From: an uncultured Anaerolineaceae bacterium
GTDB lineage: Bacteria; Chloroflexota; Anaerolineae; Anaerolineales; Anaerolineaceae
Direction: 5' to 3'
NCBI GenBank assembly: GCA_938020565.1
Contig: CALIHP010000071.1
Location: 1-35,414 of the forward strand
DNA: 35,414 bases
A program made the position numbers and the translations under genes. The notes under the pieces are model-generated. The model made no database searches, had not been told where the DNA came from, and saw only the letters and a list, made by a program, of their open reading frames with translations. Below, one piece after another: positions 11,708 to 19,026 of the stretch. Positions within the stretch are counted from its first letter, which is position 1; each line of letters starts with the position of its first letter.

Positions 11708-13245
11708 GGCTCTTTTACCCGGCGCAAGTCATACAGAATATAGCCGTTCCCTTCCGCAGCGATTTCATATCCCTCAAGCCGTTCGAGCAACTCTGGCTGC
11801 GCCGCGAGCTCGTTCAGCGCCGAAACGAAAAAATAATCCTGTCCCGCGGTCAGCGCGGTAAACAGCGCCTCAAATTCGCTTTCGCCGCGCCCCGCCGCGC
11901 TGAACAGCCGTTCATCCCCCGCCGTCCGCCAGCTCAACGCCAACCGCCGCCAGCCGTAATAATTCAGCCGCATCCCGTAATCGCCGGTCAGCCCGATCAG
12001 GCTTGCATCGGCTGGAATCGCTTCCCCCGCCCGCCGCCAGCTCGCCGGTTCGAGGCGATAATCCGCCGCGCGAAGCCGCCCCACCGCAACGTACCCGCCA
12101 TAAAACGCCCCGGCGCAGCAGATCGCCGCGGCCGCGTACCGCCGCAGCCGCGATCCCTCGCCGTATTTCTTCCAGAGAAGCTCGAAAAGCGGCGCGAGCG
12201 AAATCGCGCAAAGCGGGTAAATCATCATGCTGTAATACTCGTGCGTCGTTATCTGATACGGAACGGTCAGCCCGTACGCGAGATACCCGGCCCACGCCCC
12301 TCCGATCACCAGCGCTTTTCCACGCTCCGCGCTCATCAGGCTCATTCCTGACAGGAAAATCACCGGCAGCGTGATCAGCCCTTTCAGCATCGCCAGCCAA
12401 TCGGCGTAAAAACCCGGATCCAGGATCATCCCGCTCAGCGACACGACCCAGAACGACAGGAAATCTCCCGACCGGCCCGGCGCCAGCGTCACAGCGTAAA
12501 TCAGGCTCGGCGCGACCGCGGCCAGTCCAGCCCAGACCGTCTCGATCGCGCGCGCGCGAAATCCGTCCTCCCGAACCCGTGCGGCGAAAACCCCCAGAAG
12601 AATCCCCGCAATAAAAAATCCGGCGAACGCTTTGATCAGCGTTGCGGTCCCGCCAAGGAGCACGGTTAAAATCGCGTCGCGCCGGCGTCCGCTTTCGCGC
12701 CAACGCAGCCCGGCCCAGATCGCCGCCGTAATCCAGGCGCACATCCACGGATCGGGCTGAATCGACCGGCTCATCACCACACTCATCGGGAAAAAAAACA
12801 TGACCGCGAGCGCGGCCCACGCCCCCGCCCGGGCGCCAAGGCGCCTCGCGCAGAGCCAGACGAAAAATCCTGCGATCGTCCAGAACAGCGCTGAAAAAAC
12901 CCGTCCCAACCGCCAGTCCTCGCCGCCGATGATCCGGTAACCCGAAGCCAGAATGCGTTCGAGAATCGGCGGTTCATACGTTTCCAACGCGCTGAGGTCC
13001 CTCGAAAGCGCGCTCAGCGATGGATCGGCGTCCGGGAGCGACTGAACATAAAAATCGCGCGCCAGAATCAGAGACCTTAACTGCCGCGTGCCATGAAAAT
13101 CGAGCGGCGGATCGTCGAAATCCGCAAGCCGAAGCGCAAATCCGACCGACAGGATCAGGATCAGGCCGACAATCGTCCTGATCCTTTCCGATACCCTGAT
13201 CTTATTTTCTTCCCGGCCCATCGCGACCGTTTCGCTCGCGGACAA
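11704..13245 (-). CDS. GT-C membrane glycosyltransferase (ArnT/PMT-like), copy 2
   Basis: The 513-residue protein is a paralogue of the gene at 10151. The shared landmarks are ADFDDPPLDFHGTRQL (41-56), SRSIQPDPWM and THEYYSMMIYPL, in the same order. It has about ten membrane spans and a soluble C-terminal part. It is expected to use lipid-linked sugars at the outer membrane face; substrate unknown. The start is probably the TTG at 13245: AGGA lies 6 nt upstream and the stop of the preceding gene ends one base before it, so translation would be coupled. An ATG at 13221 has no good ribosome site. Overlap with the next gene is 4 nt. Confidence 0.87.
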   Translation of the reverse strand: MSASETVAMGREENKIRVSERIRTIVGLILILSVGFALRLADFDDPPLDFHGTRQLRSLILARDFYVQSLPDADPSLSALSRDLSALETYEPPILERILASGYRIIGGEDWRLGRVFSALFWTIAGFFVWLCARRLGARAGAWAALAVMFFFPMSVVMSRSIQPDPWMCAWITAAIWAGLRWRESGRRRDAILTVLLGGTATLIKAFAGFFIAGILLGVFAARVREDGFRARAIETVWAGLAAVAPSLIYAVTLAPGRSGDFLSFWVVSLSGMILDPGFYADWLAMLKGLITLPVIFLSGMSLMSAERGKALVIGGAWAGYLAYGLTVPYQITTHEYYSMMIYPLCAISLAPLFELLWKKYGEGSRLRRYAAAAICCAGAFYGGYVAVGRLRAADYRLEPASWRRAGEAIPADASLIGLTGDYGMRLNYYGWRRLALSWRTAGDERLFSAAGRGESEFEALFTALTAGQDYFFVSALNELAAQPELLERLEGYEIAAEGNGYILYDLRRVKEP

Positions 13246-13246
13246 C

Positions 13247-14221
13247 TCAGTTCCTCTCCGGCCCCTGGATCCACGCCTGATACGCGCGCAGTCCCTCCAG
13301 TCGTTTCGCGGACTGCCGCTCGAATATCCTCGCAGCCGCGGACGGCGATACCAGGCCCAGCCCTGTCAGGAGAACTCTCCGCCAGTCTTCAATGACCCGC
13401 TTCGGCGCGAGCATGAACGCCTTCGCGTACGCCCGCAGCGCAGCCCCGTTCATCCCCCCGACCGACAGGTAATTCGCGTCGAGCCAGGCCGCGCCGCCGC
13501 GAATCTTCCTCGCGATCGGCTCGCTCACCGTTCGAAAGCGTTCGTCCGATAGAAGCCAATCGGCAATCCGGCGCGCTTCTTTCCCGAAATCGGCCGTATT
13601 CGCGCGGTTCTTCGCCTCGGAATAAAACCGCGCCGCGGCTAACGGGTTCGGAAGATAAACGATCCTCGTGTCCGGCGTCATGCGCAGCCACAGATGATGA
13701 TCCAATAAATAATGATACGTGAGGTCCAGCCCGCCGCTCTTCTCCCAAAGCGAACGGCGGAAAAAGACCGCCGGCTGGCTGATAATCCGGAATGACGCTA
13801 AATCCGCCCATTCGTACGGAACGAAACGCATGACGTTCATCAGCGCTCCGTCCCGATCGACCGACAGCGCGTCGCCGTAAATAAAATCGACATCCGGGCG
13901 CTCGCTGAAAACCCGCGCAACGAGCTCAAACGCCCCGGGCAGATAAAAATCGTCCGAATTGATCCAGCCGTATATCTCCCCGCCCGCCCGCGCGAAGCCT
14001 TTATTGATCGCGTCCGCCTGACCGTGGTCCTTTTCGGAAACCCATCCGCTCAGCTCGCGCGAATGCGCTTCGAGAATTTCCCGGCTCCCGTCGTCTGACC
14101 CGCCGTCGATAACGAAATATTCCACGGCGGGGTAAGACTGCGTCAGGACAGATTGAATCGTCCGTTCGAGAAAAGCGGCCTGCCGGTACGACGGCGTCAC
14201 GATCGAAAAACGCAGCGCCAT
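13247..14221 (-). CDS. Family 2 glycosyltransferase
   Basis: The 324-residue protein shows GT2 landmarks: FSIVTPSYRQ (5-14), DGGSDDGS (39-46), NSDD (88-91) and LLDHHLWLR (172-180). It is related to the GT2 at 9373 but has an extra C-terminal region of about 60 residues rich in basic and Ala/Leu residues, perhaps a membrane-binding helix. It transfers a sugar from a nucleotide donor; specificity is not readable. It starts 4 nt after the DUF115 gene and is followed after 1 nt by the GT-C gene, so it belongs to the same transcript. Confidence 0.92.
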   Translation of the reverse strand: MALRFSIVTPSYRQAAFLERTIQSVLTQSYPAVEYFVIDGGSDDGSREILEAHSRELSGWVSEKDHGQADAINKGFARAGGEIYGWINSDDFYLPGAFELVARVFSERPDVDFIYGDALSVDRDGALMNVMRFVPYEWADLASFRIISQPAVFFRRSLWEKSGGLDLTYHYLLDHHLWLRMTPDTRIVYLPNPLAAARFYSEAKNRANTADFGKEARRIADWLLSDERFRTVSEPIARKIRGGAAWLDANYLSVGGMNGAALRAYAKAFMLAPKRVIEDWRRVLLTGLGLVSPSAAARIFERQSAKRLEGLRAYQAWIQGPERN

Positions 14222-14225
14222 TTCG

Positions 14226-15041
14226 CTAAAACAGGCTTTCGTAATCGGCTTTCGGAAAAATCGTCAGCTTCCCGCCGACGGTCGCGTCGATAACCCGCCG
14301 GCCGGCCGCGCGGTACGTTTCGTTCGCGAGCGCGTACGCTTTCTCCGATGTCTCTAAATCCGGGAGCTGCCAGCGGAAGCCCTTCCCGAAATAACCGGGG
14401 TTAAAATGATTCGGATCGTCTCCCTGCGAAACGACCGTTTCGTTCGGCTTTCCCTGCGTCGCGAACGAATGATCCACGCCAATTAAAATCACCTCCGAGA
14501 AGCCGAGGTAATACGCCGTTTGAAGCGCCATGTACGTCACCGTCGCCCCCTCCCACATCCGGAAGCGGATATCCTTCTGGAACTTCGCGCCGGTATACGT
14601 CGCGTACAGGAAATAAAGATTCGCCTCCGGCGAAAGGTACTTCAGCGCCCGCGTCGTCACGAACCGCGGCATCGTCAGCCGCTGGATGTCCGCCGAAGTC
14701 TGTTCCACGACAAGATCGTTCACGCAAAGGTAATACGACGTCTCAAATCCCATCTCCGGGAACGCCAGATAGATCCGGTTCAGCCCGAACGTCGTTTCGT
14801 TCCGCAGCTTCGATAAATCGGTCCGTTTCAGGCTCGGCCCGTTCCCCAGAATAAAACAGCGCTCGCCGCGGTGCCGGTCGCGAAGCGCGCCCAGACGCGC
14901 GATCGAGTCGCGCCGCGTCGGGTTCAGGTACGCCGCCGGCAGGTTTGGAACGCGTTTTAAGCCGTCGTAAGCCTCCTTTCCGGCGGAAAGAATCGGCGCG
15001 GGAACCGTCCGGCTGAGAAAATCCTTAATTTTCGGATTCAT
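14226..15041 (-). CDS. DUF115/MptE-like protein, candidate nonulosonate or sialyl transferase
   Basis: The 271-residue protein carries GNGPSLKRTDLSKL (66-79), then TVTYMALQTAYYLGF, LIGVDHSF (186-193) and DDPNHFNPGYF (208-218). These are the landmarks of the DUF115 group. That group includes flagellin Maf proteins thought to transfer nonulosonic acids and is related in motif layout to GT42 sialyltransferases such as CstII (GNGPSL, GxD, N-x-H). Archaeal relatives are pterin diphosphokinases (MptE), but the glycosylation operon here argues for a sugar role. With a nonulosonate operon at 21634-26988 in the same window, transfer of a CMP-activated nonulosonic acid is a reasonable inference, not a proof. 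Start codon and preceding stop share one base (TAATG). Confidence 0.8.
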   Translation of the reverse strand: MNPKIKDFLSRTVPAPILSAGKEAYDGLKRVPNLPAAYLNPTRRDSIARLGALRDRHRGERCFILGNGPSLKRTDLSKLRNETTFGLNRIYLAFPEMGFETSYYLCVNDLVVEQTSADIQRLTMPRFVTTRALKYLSPEANLYFLYATYTGAKFQKDIRFRMWEGATVTYMALQTAYYLGFSEVILIGVDHSFATQGKPNETVVSQGDDPNHFNPGYFGKGFRWQLPDLETSEKAYALANETYRAAGRRVIDATVGGKLTIFPKADYESLF

Positions 15042-16018
15042 TAATATTTCTTTTTGAGTTCTTCAATATTGCTCGTGTCAAAACCGAGCGCACCGACGCA
15101 GTTCCGGATCGTCGACCAATGCACCCGTTCGCAGGCGATCGGGCTGAAATTCGAGTTGTGCGGCGCGAGCATGACATTGTCCATCGTCAGCAGCTCCGAC
15201 GACGCCGGAAGCGGCTCCGTTTCGAAAACGTCGAGCGCCGCCCCGGCGATTGTTCCCGCTTTCAGCGCTTCGATAAGCGCCGGTTCGTCGACGACCGGCC
15301 CGCGCGACAGGTTCAGCAGGATCGCCGTCGGCTTCATTCTTTTCAGCGTTTCCGCGTTGATCAGGTGATAGCTGGTTGGGTTTAAGTCGACATGGCAGGT
15401 CACAATATCCGATTCAGCCAGCAGGGTTTCCAGCGAAACGTTTTCCGCGCGCGATTCGAGCATGAAGTCCGGCCGGATTTCGATTATATCGTTGCAGAGG
15501 ATCCGCGCGCCGAAGCCGCGGAGCCGGCGCGCGACTGCCTGACCGCAGTTTCCAACGCCGATAATCCCCACTGTCGCTTCCGACAGCGTCGAGATCGGCG
15601 GCTTATTCCATACCCCCCCACGCATCGAGACATCCATCGCTTTCAATCCGCGCACGAACGACAGCATGTAACCAATCGCGGATTCCGCAACCGGAACCGT
15701 GAACGCGTTAACCGTGTTGCCGATAACGACGCCGAATCTGGCGCAAGCCGCCTTATCGATCGCGTCGATCCCGGTTCCCCATTTCGAAACGACCTTGAGC
15801 CGTGGAACGCAGGCCTCGATCACGCGCGCGCTGAACTCGTCGTCGCCGCAAAGAATCCCGTCAAACTGCCCGGCGTATTTCAGGATCTCCTCCTCGCGAA
15901 GCTTCTGCTTTACTTCCGGAATGATAACGTCCAGTCCGTATTCATCTTCCAAGACGCGCTTGAACCGTTCCCGCTGAGCCATCATGTACGGCGCTGATAA
16001 TATAACCGTTTTTTTCAT
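15041..16018 (-). CDS. NAD-dependent D-2-hydroxyacid dehydrogenase (phosphoglycerate dehydrogenase family)
   Basis: The 325-residue protein has the two-domain layout of D-isomer 2-hydroxyacid dehydrogenases. The NAD-binding motif is GVGNCGQ (154-160), the catalytic Arg is in LSRGP (R239), the Glu lies in DVFETEP (263-269) and the His is in APHNSN (H287). It lacks the C-terminal ACT domain of long SerA enzymes. It would reduce a 2-oxoacid or oxidise a 2-hydroxyacid with NAD. As first gene of a glycosyltransferase operon it more likely makes a building block or decoration of a glycan than serine, but this is inference. GGGAG lies 8 nt before the ATG. The promoter at 16052-16079 precedes it. Confidence 0.88.
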   Translation of the reverse strand: MKKTVILSAPYMMAQRERFKRVLEDEYGLDVIIPEVKQKLREEEILKYAGQFDGILCGDDEFSARVIEACVPRLKVVSKWGTGIDAIDKAACARFGVVIGNTVNAFTVPVAESAIGYMLSFVRGLKAMDVSMRGGVWNKPPISTLSEATVGIIGVGNCGQAVARRLRGFGARILCNDIIEIRPDFMLESRAENVSLETLLAESDIVTCHVDLNPTSYHLINAETLKRMKPTAILLNLSRGPVVDEPALIEALKAGTIAGAALDVFETEPLPASSELLTMDNVMLAPHNSNFSPIACERVHWSTIRNCVGALGFDTSNIEELKKKY

Positions 16019-16051
16019 TTACGTTTCTCCCTTATTATTCCGCTATCCTCT

Positions 16052-16079
16052 ATTTTAGTCAGCTTTCAGCAGAATGCAA
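16052..16079 (-). promoter_or_regulatory. Putative promoter of the glycosyltransferase operon
   Basis: The minus strand reads TTGCAT (16074-16079), a 16-bp spacer and TAAAAT (16052-16057), placing the start about 28 nt before the dehydrogenase start codon. The -10 box matches five of six consensus bases, the -35 box three. It lies in the only sizeable gap upstream of the six overlapping genes. Confidence 0.55.
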
Positions 16080-16134
16080 ATCGGAAGAACGATATCCATG
16101 CCGGAGCGCATCCGTTCGAAACAGCCCCATCGGC

Positions 16135-16821
16135 CTACCCGACCGCGAACGCAGCCTGCTCCGCCATCTCATAGCGGCTTAACTTTCCATTCTCCAACTT
16201 ATACACGGCATCGCAGAGAATCTTCAGTTCATCCGGATAATTACTTGTCAATAAAATCGTCTTCCCCATCCGGTTGAGTTCCACCAGCAGGTCGTAAATC
16301 TGTCGCTGTCCGTTAACGTCCAGCATATTCGTCGGCTCGTCCAGCATCAGTAAATCCGGATCCTCCATTAACGCCTGCGCCAGGTATAACCGCTGCAGCA
16401 TGCCGCTCGAATAACAGCTGACCGGACGGCCGTCCCCACCGCTCAGGCCGACGACGTTCAGGACTTCGCGGATCCTTTCCGGCGGGACCGAACCGCTCAC
16501 GGCAGCGAGAATCGTCAGGTTCTGCACCGCGCTTTTCTGGCGTAAAAATCCGGGAGAATCGATAAGAACGCCCGTATTCGGCGCGAACTCGACCTCCGTT
16601 CCTAATTCTTTGCCAAAAATCTGAATTCTTCCGCGGGCCGGGCGGATAAAACCGCTTAAGCAGCGCAGCAGGACCGATTTTCCCGCGCCGTTCGCGCCCG
16701 TAACGCCGTAGATTTTCCCGCGCGGAAGCCTGAGATTCAGGCCATCCAGAACGATCTTTTTCCCAAACGACAGCACCACGTCAGCGGCAGTCAATACGAA
16801 CCCAGTATCAAGGATATTCAT
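16135..16821 (-). CDS. ABC transporter ATP-binding protein
   Basis: The 228-residue protein has Walker A GANGAGKS (42-49), a signature motif YSSGM (137-141) in place of LSGGQ, and Walker B LLMLDE (157-162) with a D-loop-like NMLD. It resembles the BcrA/YtrB-type ATPases that power ABC-2-like exporters. The switch position that normally carries the H-loop His reads TSNYPDEL, with Asn194 where His is expected; this may slow or change ATP hydrolysis. The start at 16821 overlaps the permease stop (ATGA, 16818-16821), so translation is coupled. It is the last gene of the GntR-permease-permease-ATPase operon. Substrate unknown. Confidence 0.9.
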   Translation of the reverse strand: MNILDTGFVLTAADVVLSFGKKIVLDGLNLRLPRGKIYGVTGANGAGKSVLLRCLSGFIRPARGRIQIFGKELGTEVEFAPNTGVLIDSPGFLRQKSAVQNLTILAAVSGSVPPERIREVLNVVGLSGGDGRPVSCYSSGMLQRLYLAQALMEDPDLLMLDEPTNMLDVNGQRQIYDLLVELNRMGKTILLTSNYPDELKILCDAVYKLENGKLSRYEMAEQAAFAVG

Positions 16822-17711
16822 GCGCGACCTTCTTCCTTTGAATAATGCCTGGAAACGAGCGGAATATTCCGACAGAGCTTCCACCCGATCAGATTAAGAA
16901 CCACAGCGCAAGCCTGCCAATACGCAAGCGACCACCAGACCGGAGCGCCGCGAAACGGGAACGCCCAATACACCAGCGTCAGGTTCCGCAGCGGCGAAGC
17001 GATCGTAATCAGGTCCGGAACGTTAATCAGCGCGTACTCCAGCGGGAAAGTGACGCAGCTCAACGCCATGACCACGAGGTACCCCCAGAGCGATTTTCCA
17101 AGCCGCAGCGTCAGAATCATCATCACCATACCGAGCGTCCAAAAACCCAACGTCTGCATCATGAAGACAATAAAGGCCAGCCTCATCGGCGCGGTATAAC
17201 CGAATTGCATCATCGCCGGCGTCAGGATACTCGTTCCGCTCGCTCCAAACGCGCTCCAATTCAGGTCAAACCCGTTGCGGATAACGCCGGCGGCGAAAAC
17301 GATCGCCATGCACAGCGCAAGATACAGCGCCGCCGCGATCAGCGTCACGACGCTTTTCACGCCCCACCACCTCCGCCGCGAGCCAAGCCGGAACAGCGCC
17401 AGGTTTCCAAACTCGCTTTCAGGGAGAATATCCGAAACGCAGAGCAGGAAGAGACTCAGCGTCCCGAAAACAAGGTACTCTAAATTTCCAAACGCGATAA
17501 AAAAAGAATCCCAGCAGTTAACCATCCTCGTGACAGTCCCGAACGCCTCCGGCAGCTTCATAAAATCCATCTCCGGTAAAATCTGAGCCTGCAAACCGAC
17601 CGCGTTCGACGACAGGAATGCAATAAAACCGGCAACCGGAAGGATCAACAGCCAGCGCGGCCGGAGCAGCGCCCGTTTCAGCTGATAGCCCAGATATGCG
17701 AACGTATGCAT
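16818..17711 (-). CDS. ABC transporter permease, ABC-2-like (second subunit)
   Basis: The 297-residue protein has a short basic N-terminus (YLGYQLKRALLRPRW) and about six membrane spans, the usual layout of ABC-2-type permeases. AGGAGG lies 5 nt before the ATG at 17711. It follows the first permease after 12 nt and overlaps the ATPase gene by 4 nt, so the two permeases and the ATPase probably form one heteromeric transporter. No transported compound can be named; YtrA-regulated systems in other bacteria respond to cell-wall-active compounds. Confidence 0.82.
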   Translation of the reverse strand: MHTFAYLGYQLKRALLRPRWLLILPVAGFIAFLSSNAVGLQAQILPEMDFMKLPEAFGTVTRMVNCWDSFFIAFGNLEYLVFGTLSLFLLCVSDILPESEFGNLALFRLGSRRRWWGVKSVVTLIAAALYLALCMAIVFAAGVIRNGFDLNWSAFGASGTSILTPAMMQFGYTAPMRLAFIVFMMQTLGFWTLGMVMMILTLRLGKSLWGYLVVMALSCVTFPLEYALINVPDLITIASPLRNLTLVYWAFPFRGAPVWWSLAYWQACAVVLNLIGWKLCRNIPLVSRHYSKEEGRA

Positions 17712-17723
17712 ACAACCTCCTCC

Positions 17724-18524
17724 TTATGAAAGAACGCGCTCGCGGCAGCAGAACAGGATCAGGATCGCCGCAATCAGCGCGGCCAGCGCCAGCGGATGCG
17801 TCAGGAAGGTCCGCCCCCAGGCAGACTCATGCCAGGAATTTCCATAAATCGGCGCGACAGGCGACCAATCCGGGCCGAAAAGGTTCGTCTTCACCGCGAC
17901 GAAATGTGAAAACAGGTACAACGCGCAGGGAACACCCAGGATCCAATACCGGTTCGTCGTGACGAACGACAGGCTCATCGCGAACGTCGCGTACAGCGCG
18001 CTCATCAGCCCGACCATCCCCGTCAGGAAAAGAATAAATAAATCGGGCGCGTTTTGAAAAAACGGCCTCAACAAATCACCCGGACGCCCCGCCACCTGCA
18101 TATCCCAGACGTTGATCGGATAAAGCTGACGCGGGACATAAAGATTTGTAAACAAGTACAGTCCGACCAGCGGGAGCATGGCCGCAGCGGCCGCGACGGC
18201 AGCGTTAACGATAAATTTATTCCAGACATAAGAACGGAATCCACTGCGGAAAACGAGCGGCTTCAGGAACCCCTCCGCGCGCTCAGCCGCCAGCGCATCC
18301 GAAAAAGGGATCACCGCGGAAAGCGGGAGCGCAAGCGCGTAATGCGAATACGTGTAAATATAAAACCAGAGATCGGCGAAAGAATACGCTTTCGGAAGCG
18401 CCTGATTCGAAAACAGCCGCGTATAAACCCCGACCAGAAGAAAAATCAGCCCGAGCAAAACGGCGGCTCCAAACCGGCGCGACCGGAAGGCGCGACGAAA
18501 TTCTTCCTTTGTAATTCCTTTCAT
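17724..18524 (-). CDS. ABC transporter permease, ABC-2-like (first subunit)
   Basis: The 266-residue protein opens with a basic helix (KEEFRRAFRSRRFG) before the first span, then has about six hydrophobic spans. A long external loop (about 140-165) follows the third. It resembles the other permease of this operon in layout rather than in detail. The gene begins 4 nt after the GntR gene ends, with AAAGGA 11 nt upstream of the ATG, and lies 12 nt before the second permease. Confidence 0.82.
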   Translation of the reverse strand: MKGITKEEFRRAFRSRRFGAAVLLGLIFLLVGVYTRLFSNQALPKAYSFADLWFYIYTYSHYALALPLSAVIPFSDALAAERAEGFLKPLVFRSGFRSYVWNKFIVNAAVAAAAAMLPLVGLYLFTNLYVPRQLYPINVWDMQVAGRPGDLLRPFFQNAPDLFILFLTGMVGLMSALYATFAMSLSFVTTNRYWILGVPCALYLFSHFVAVKTNLFGPDWSPVAPIYGNSWHESAWGRTFLTHPLALAALIAAILILFCCRERVLS

Positions 18525-18528
18525 TGAT

Positions 18529-18930
18529 TCATTTATCCTTTCCCGTTTCCGATAAACCGTTCAATCCGTTAGCCGGATCGGTCAAAAAAGCGATTATCTC
18601 GTCGACGGAAATCCCGAGCGCCTGCGCCGATTGCAGGAAATCCGTCATCAGCGCCTGTTTCATTTCCTGAGCCATCCTCTCCAGCTTCGTTTCATCCTTC
18701 GTGACGAACGTCCCTTCTCCTCGCTGCGTCGCCGCGATTCCCAAGCGGATCAGTTCCGAATAGGCCCGCGCGACCGTATTGTGGTTCACTTTGTAAATCA
18801 TGGCAGCTTCGATCACGGACGGCAGCTTCCCGCCTGGCGGGTATTCCCCGCGTAAAATTCTGACGTTGATCCGCTGCACGATCTGCTGATAGATGGGTTG
18901 ACTTTCATCAAAGATATGATCCAGACTCAT
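18529..18930 (-). CDS. GntR-family transcriptional regulator, YtrA type
   Basis: The 133-residue protein has an N-terminal winged helix with the GntR pattern: PIYQQIVQRI, GGKLPSVIEAA, NHNTVARAYSEL (49-60) and GIAATQRGEGTFV. A short C-terminal helical tail of about 55 residues is typical of the YtrA subfamily, which lacks a large ligand domain. YtrA regulators usually repress the ABC transporter operon they head, and here two permeases and an ATPase follow directly. The promoter is not certain. TACAAT on the minus strand upstream is a possible -10 box, but the -35 match is weak and I found no clear palindromic operator. Confidence 0.9.
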   Translation of the reverse strand: MSLDHIFDESQPIYQQIVQRINVRILRGEYPPGGKLPSVIEAAMIYKVNHNTVARAYSELIRLGIAATQRGEGTFVTKDETKLERMAQEMKQALMTDFLQSAQALGISVDEIIAFLTDPANGLNGLSETGKDK

Positions 18931-19026
18931 CGGCTTTCTTTTTCTCCAGGTGCGGGTTCGAATTTCAAATCCGCATCGATTGTACTGGTAAACCTGCGCC
19001 TCTCCATTCAGACGGCATCATCGCAA

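Noticed and set aside
18931..19026. A palindromic YtrA-type operator before the GntR gene
   Set aside because: The region has a possible TACAAT -10 box but no convincing inverted repeat, so I do not report an operator.
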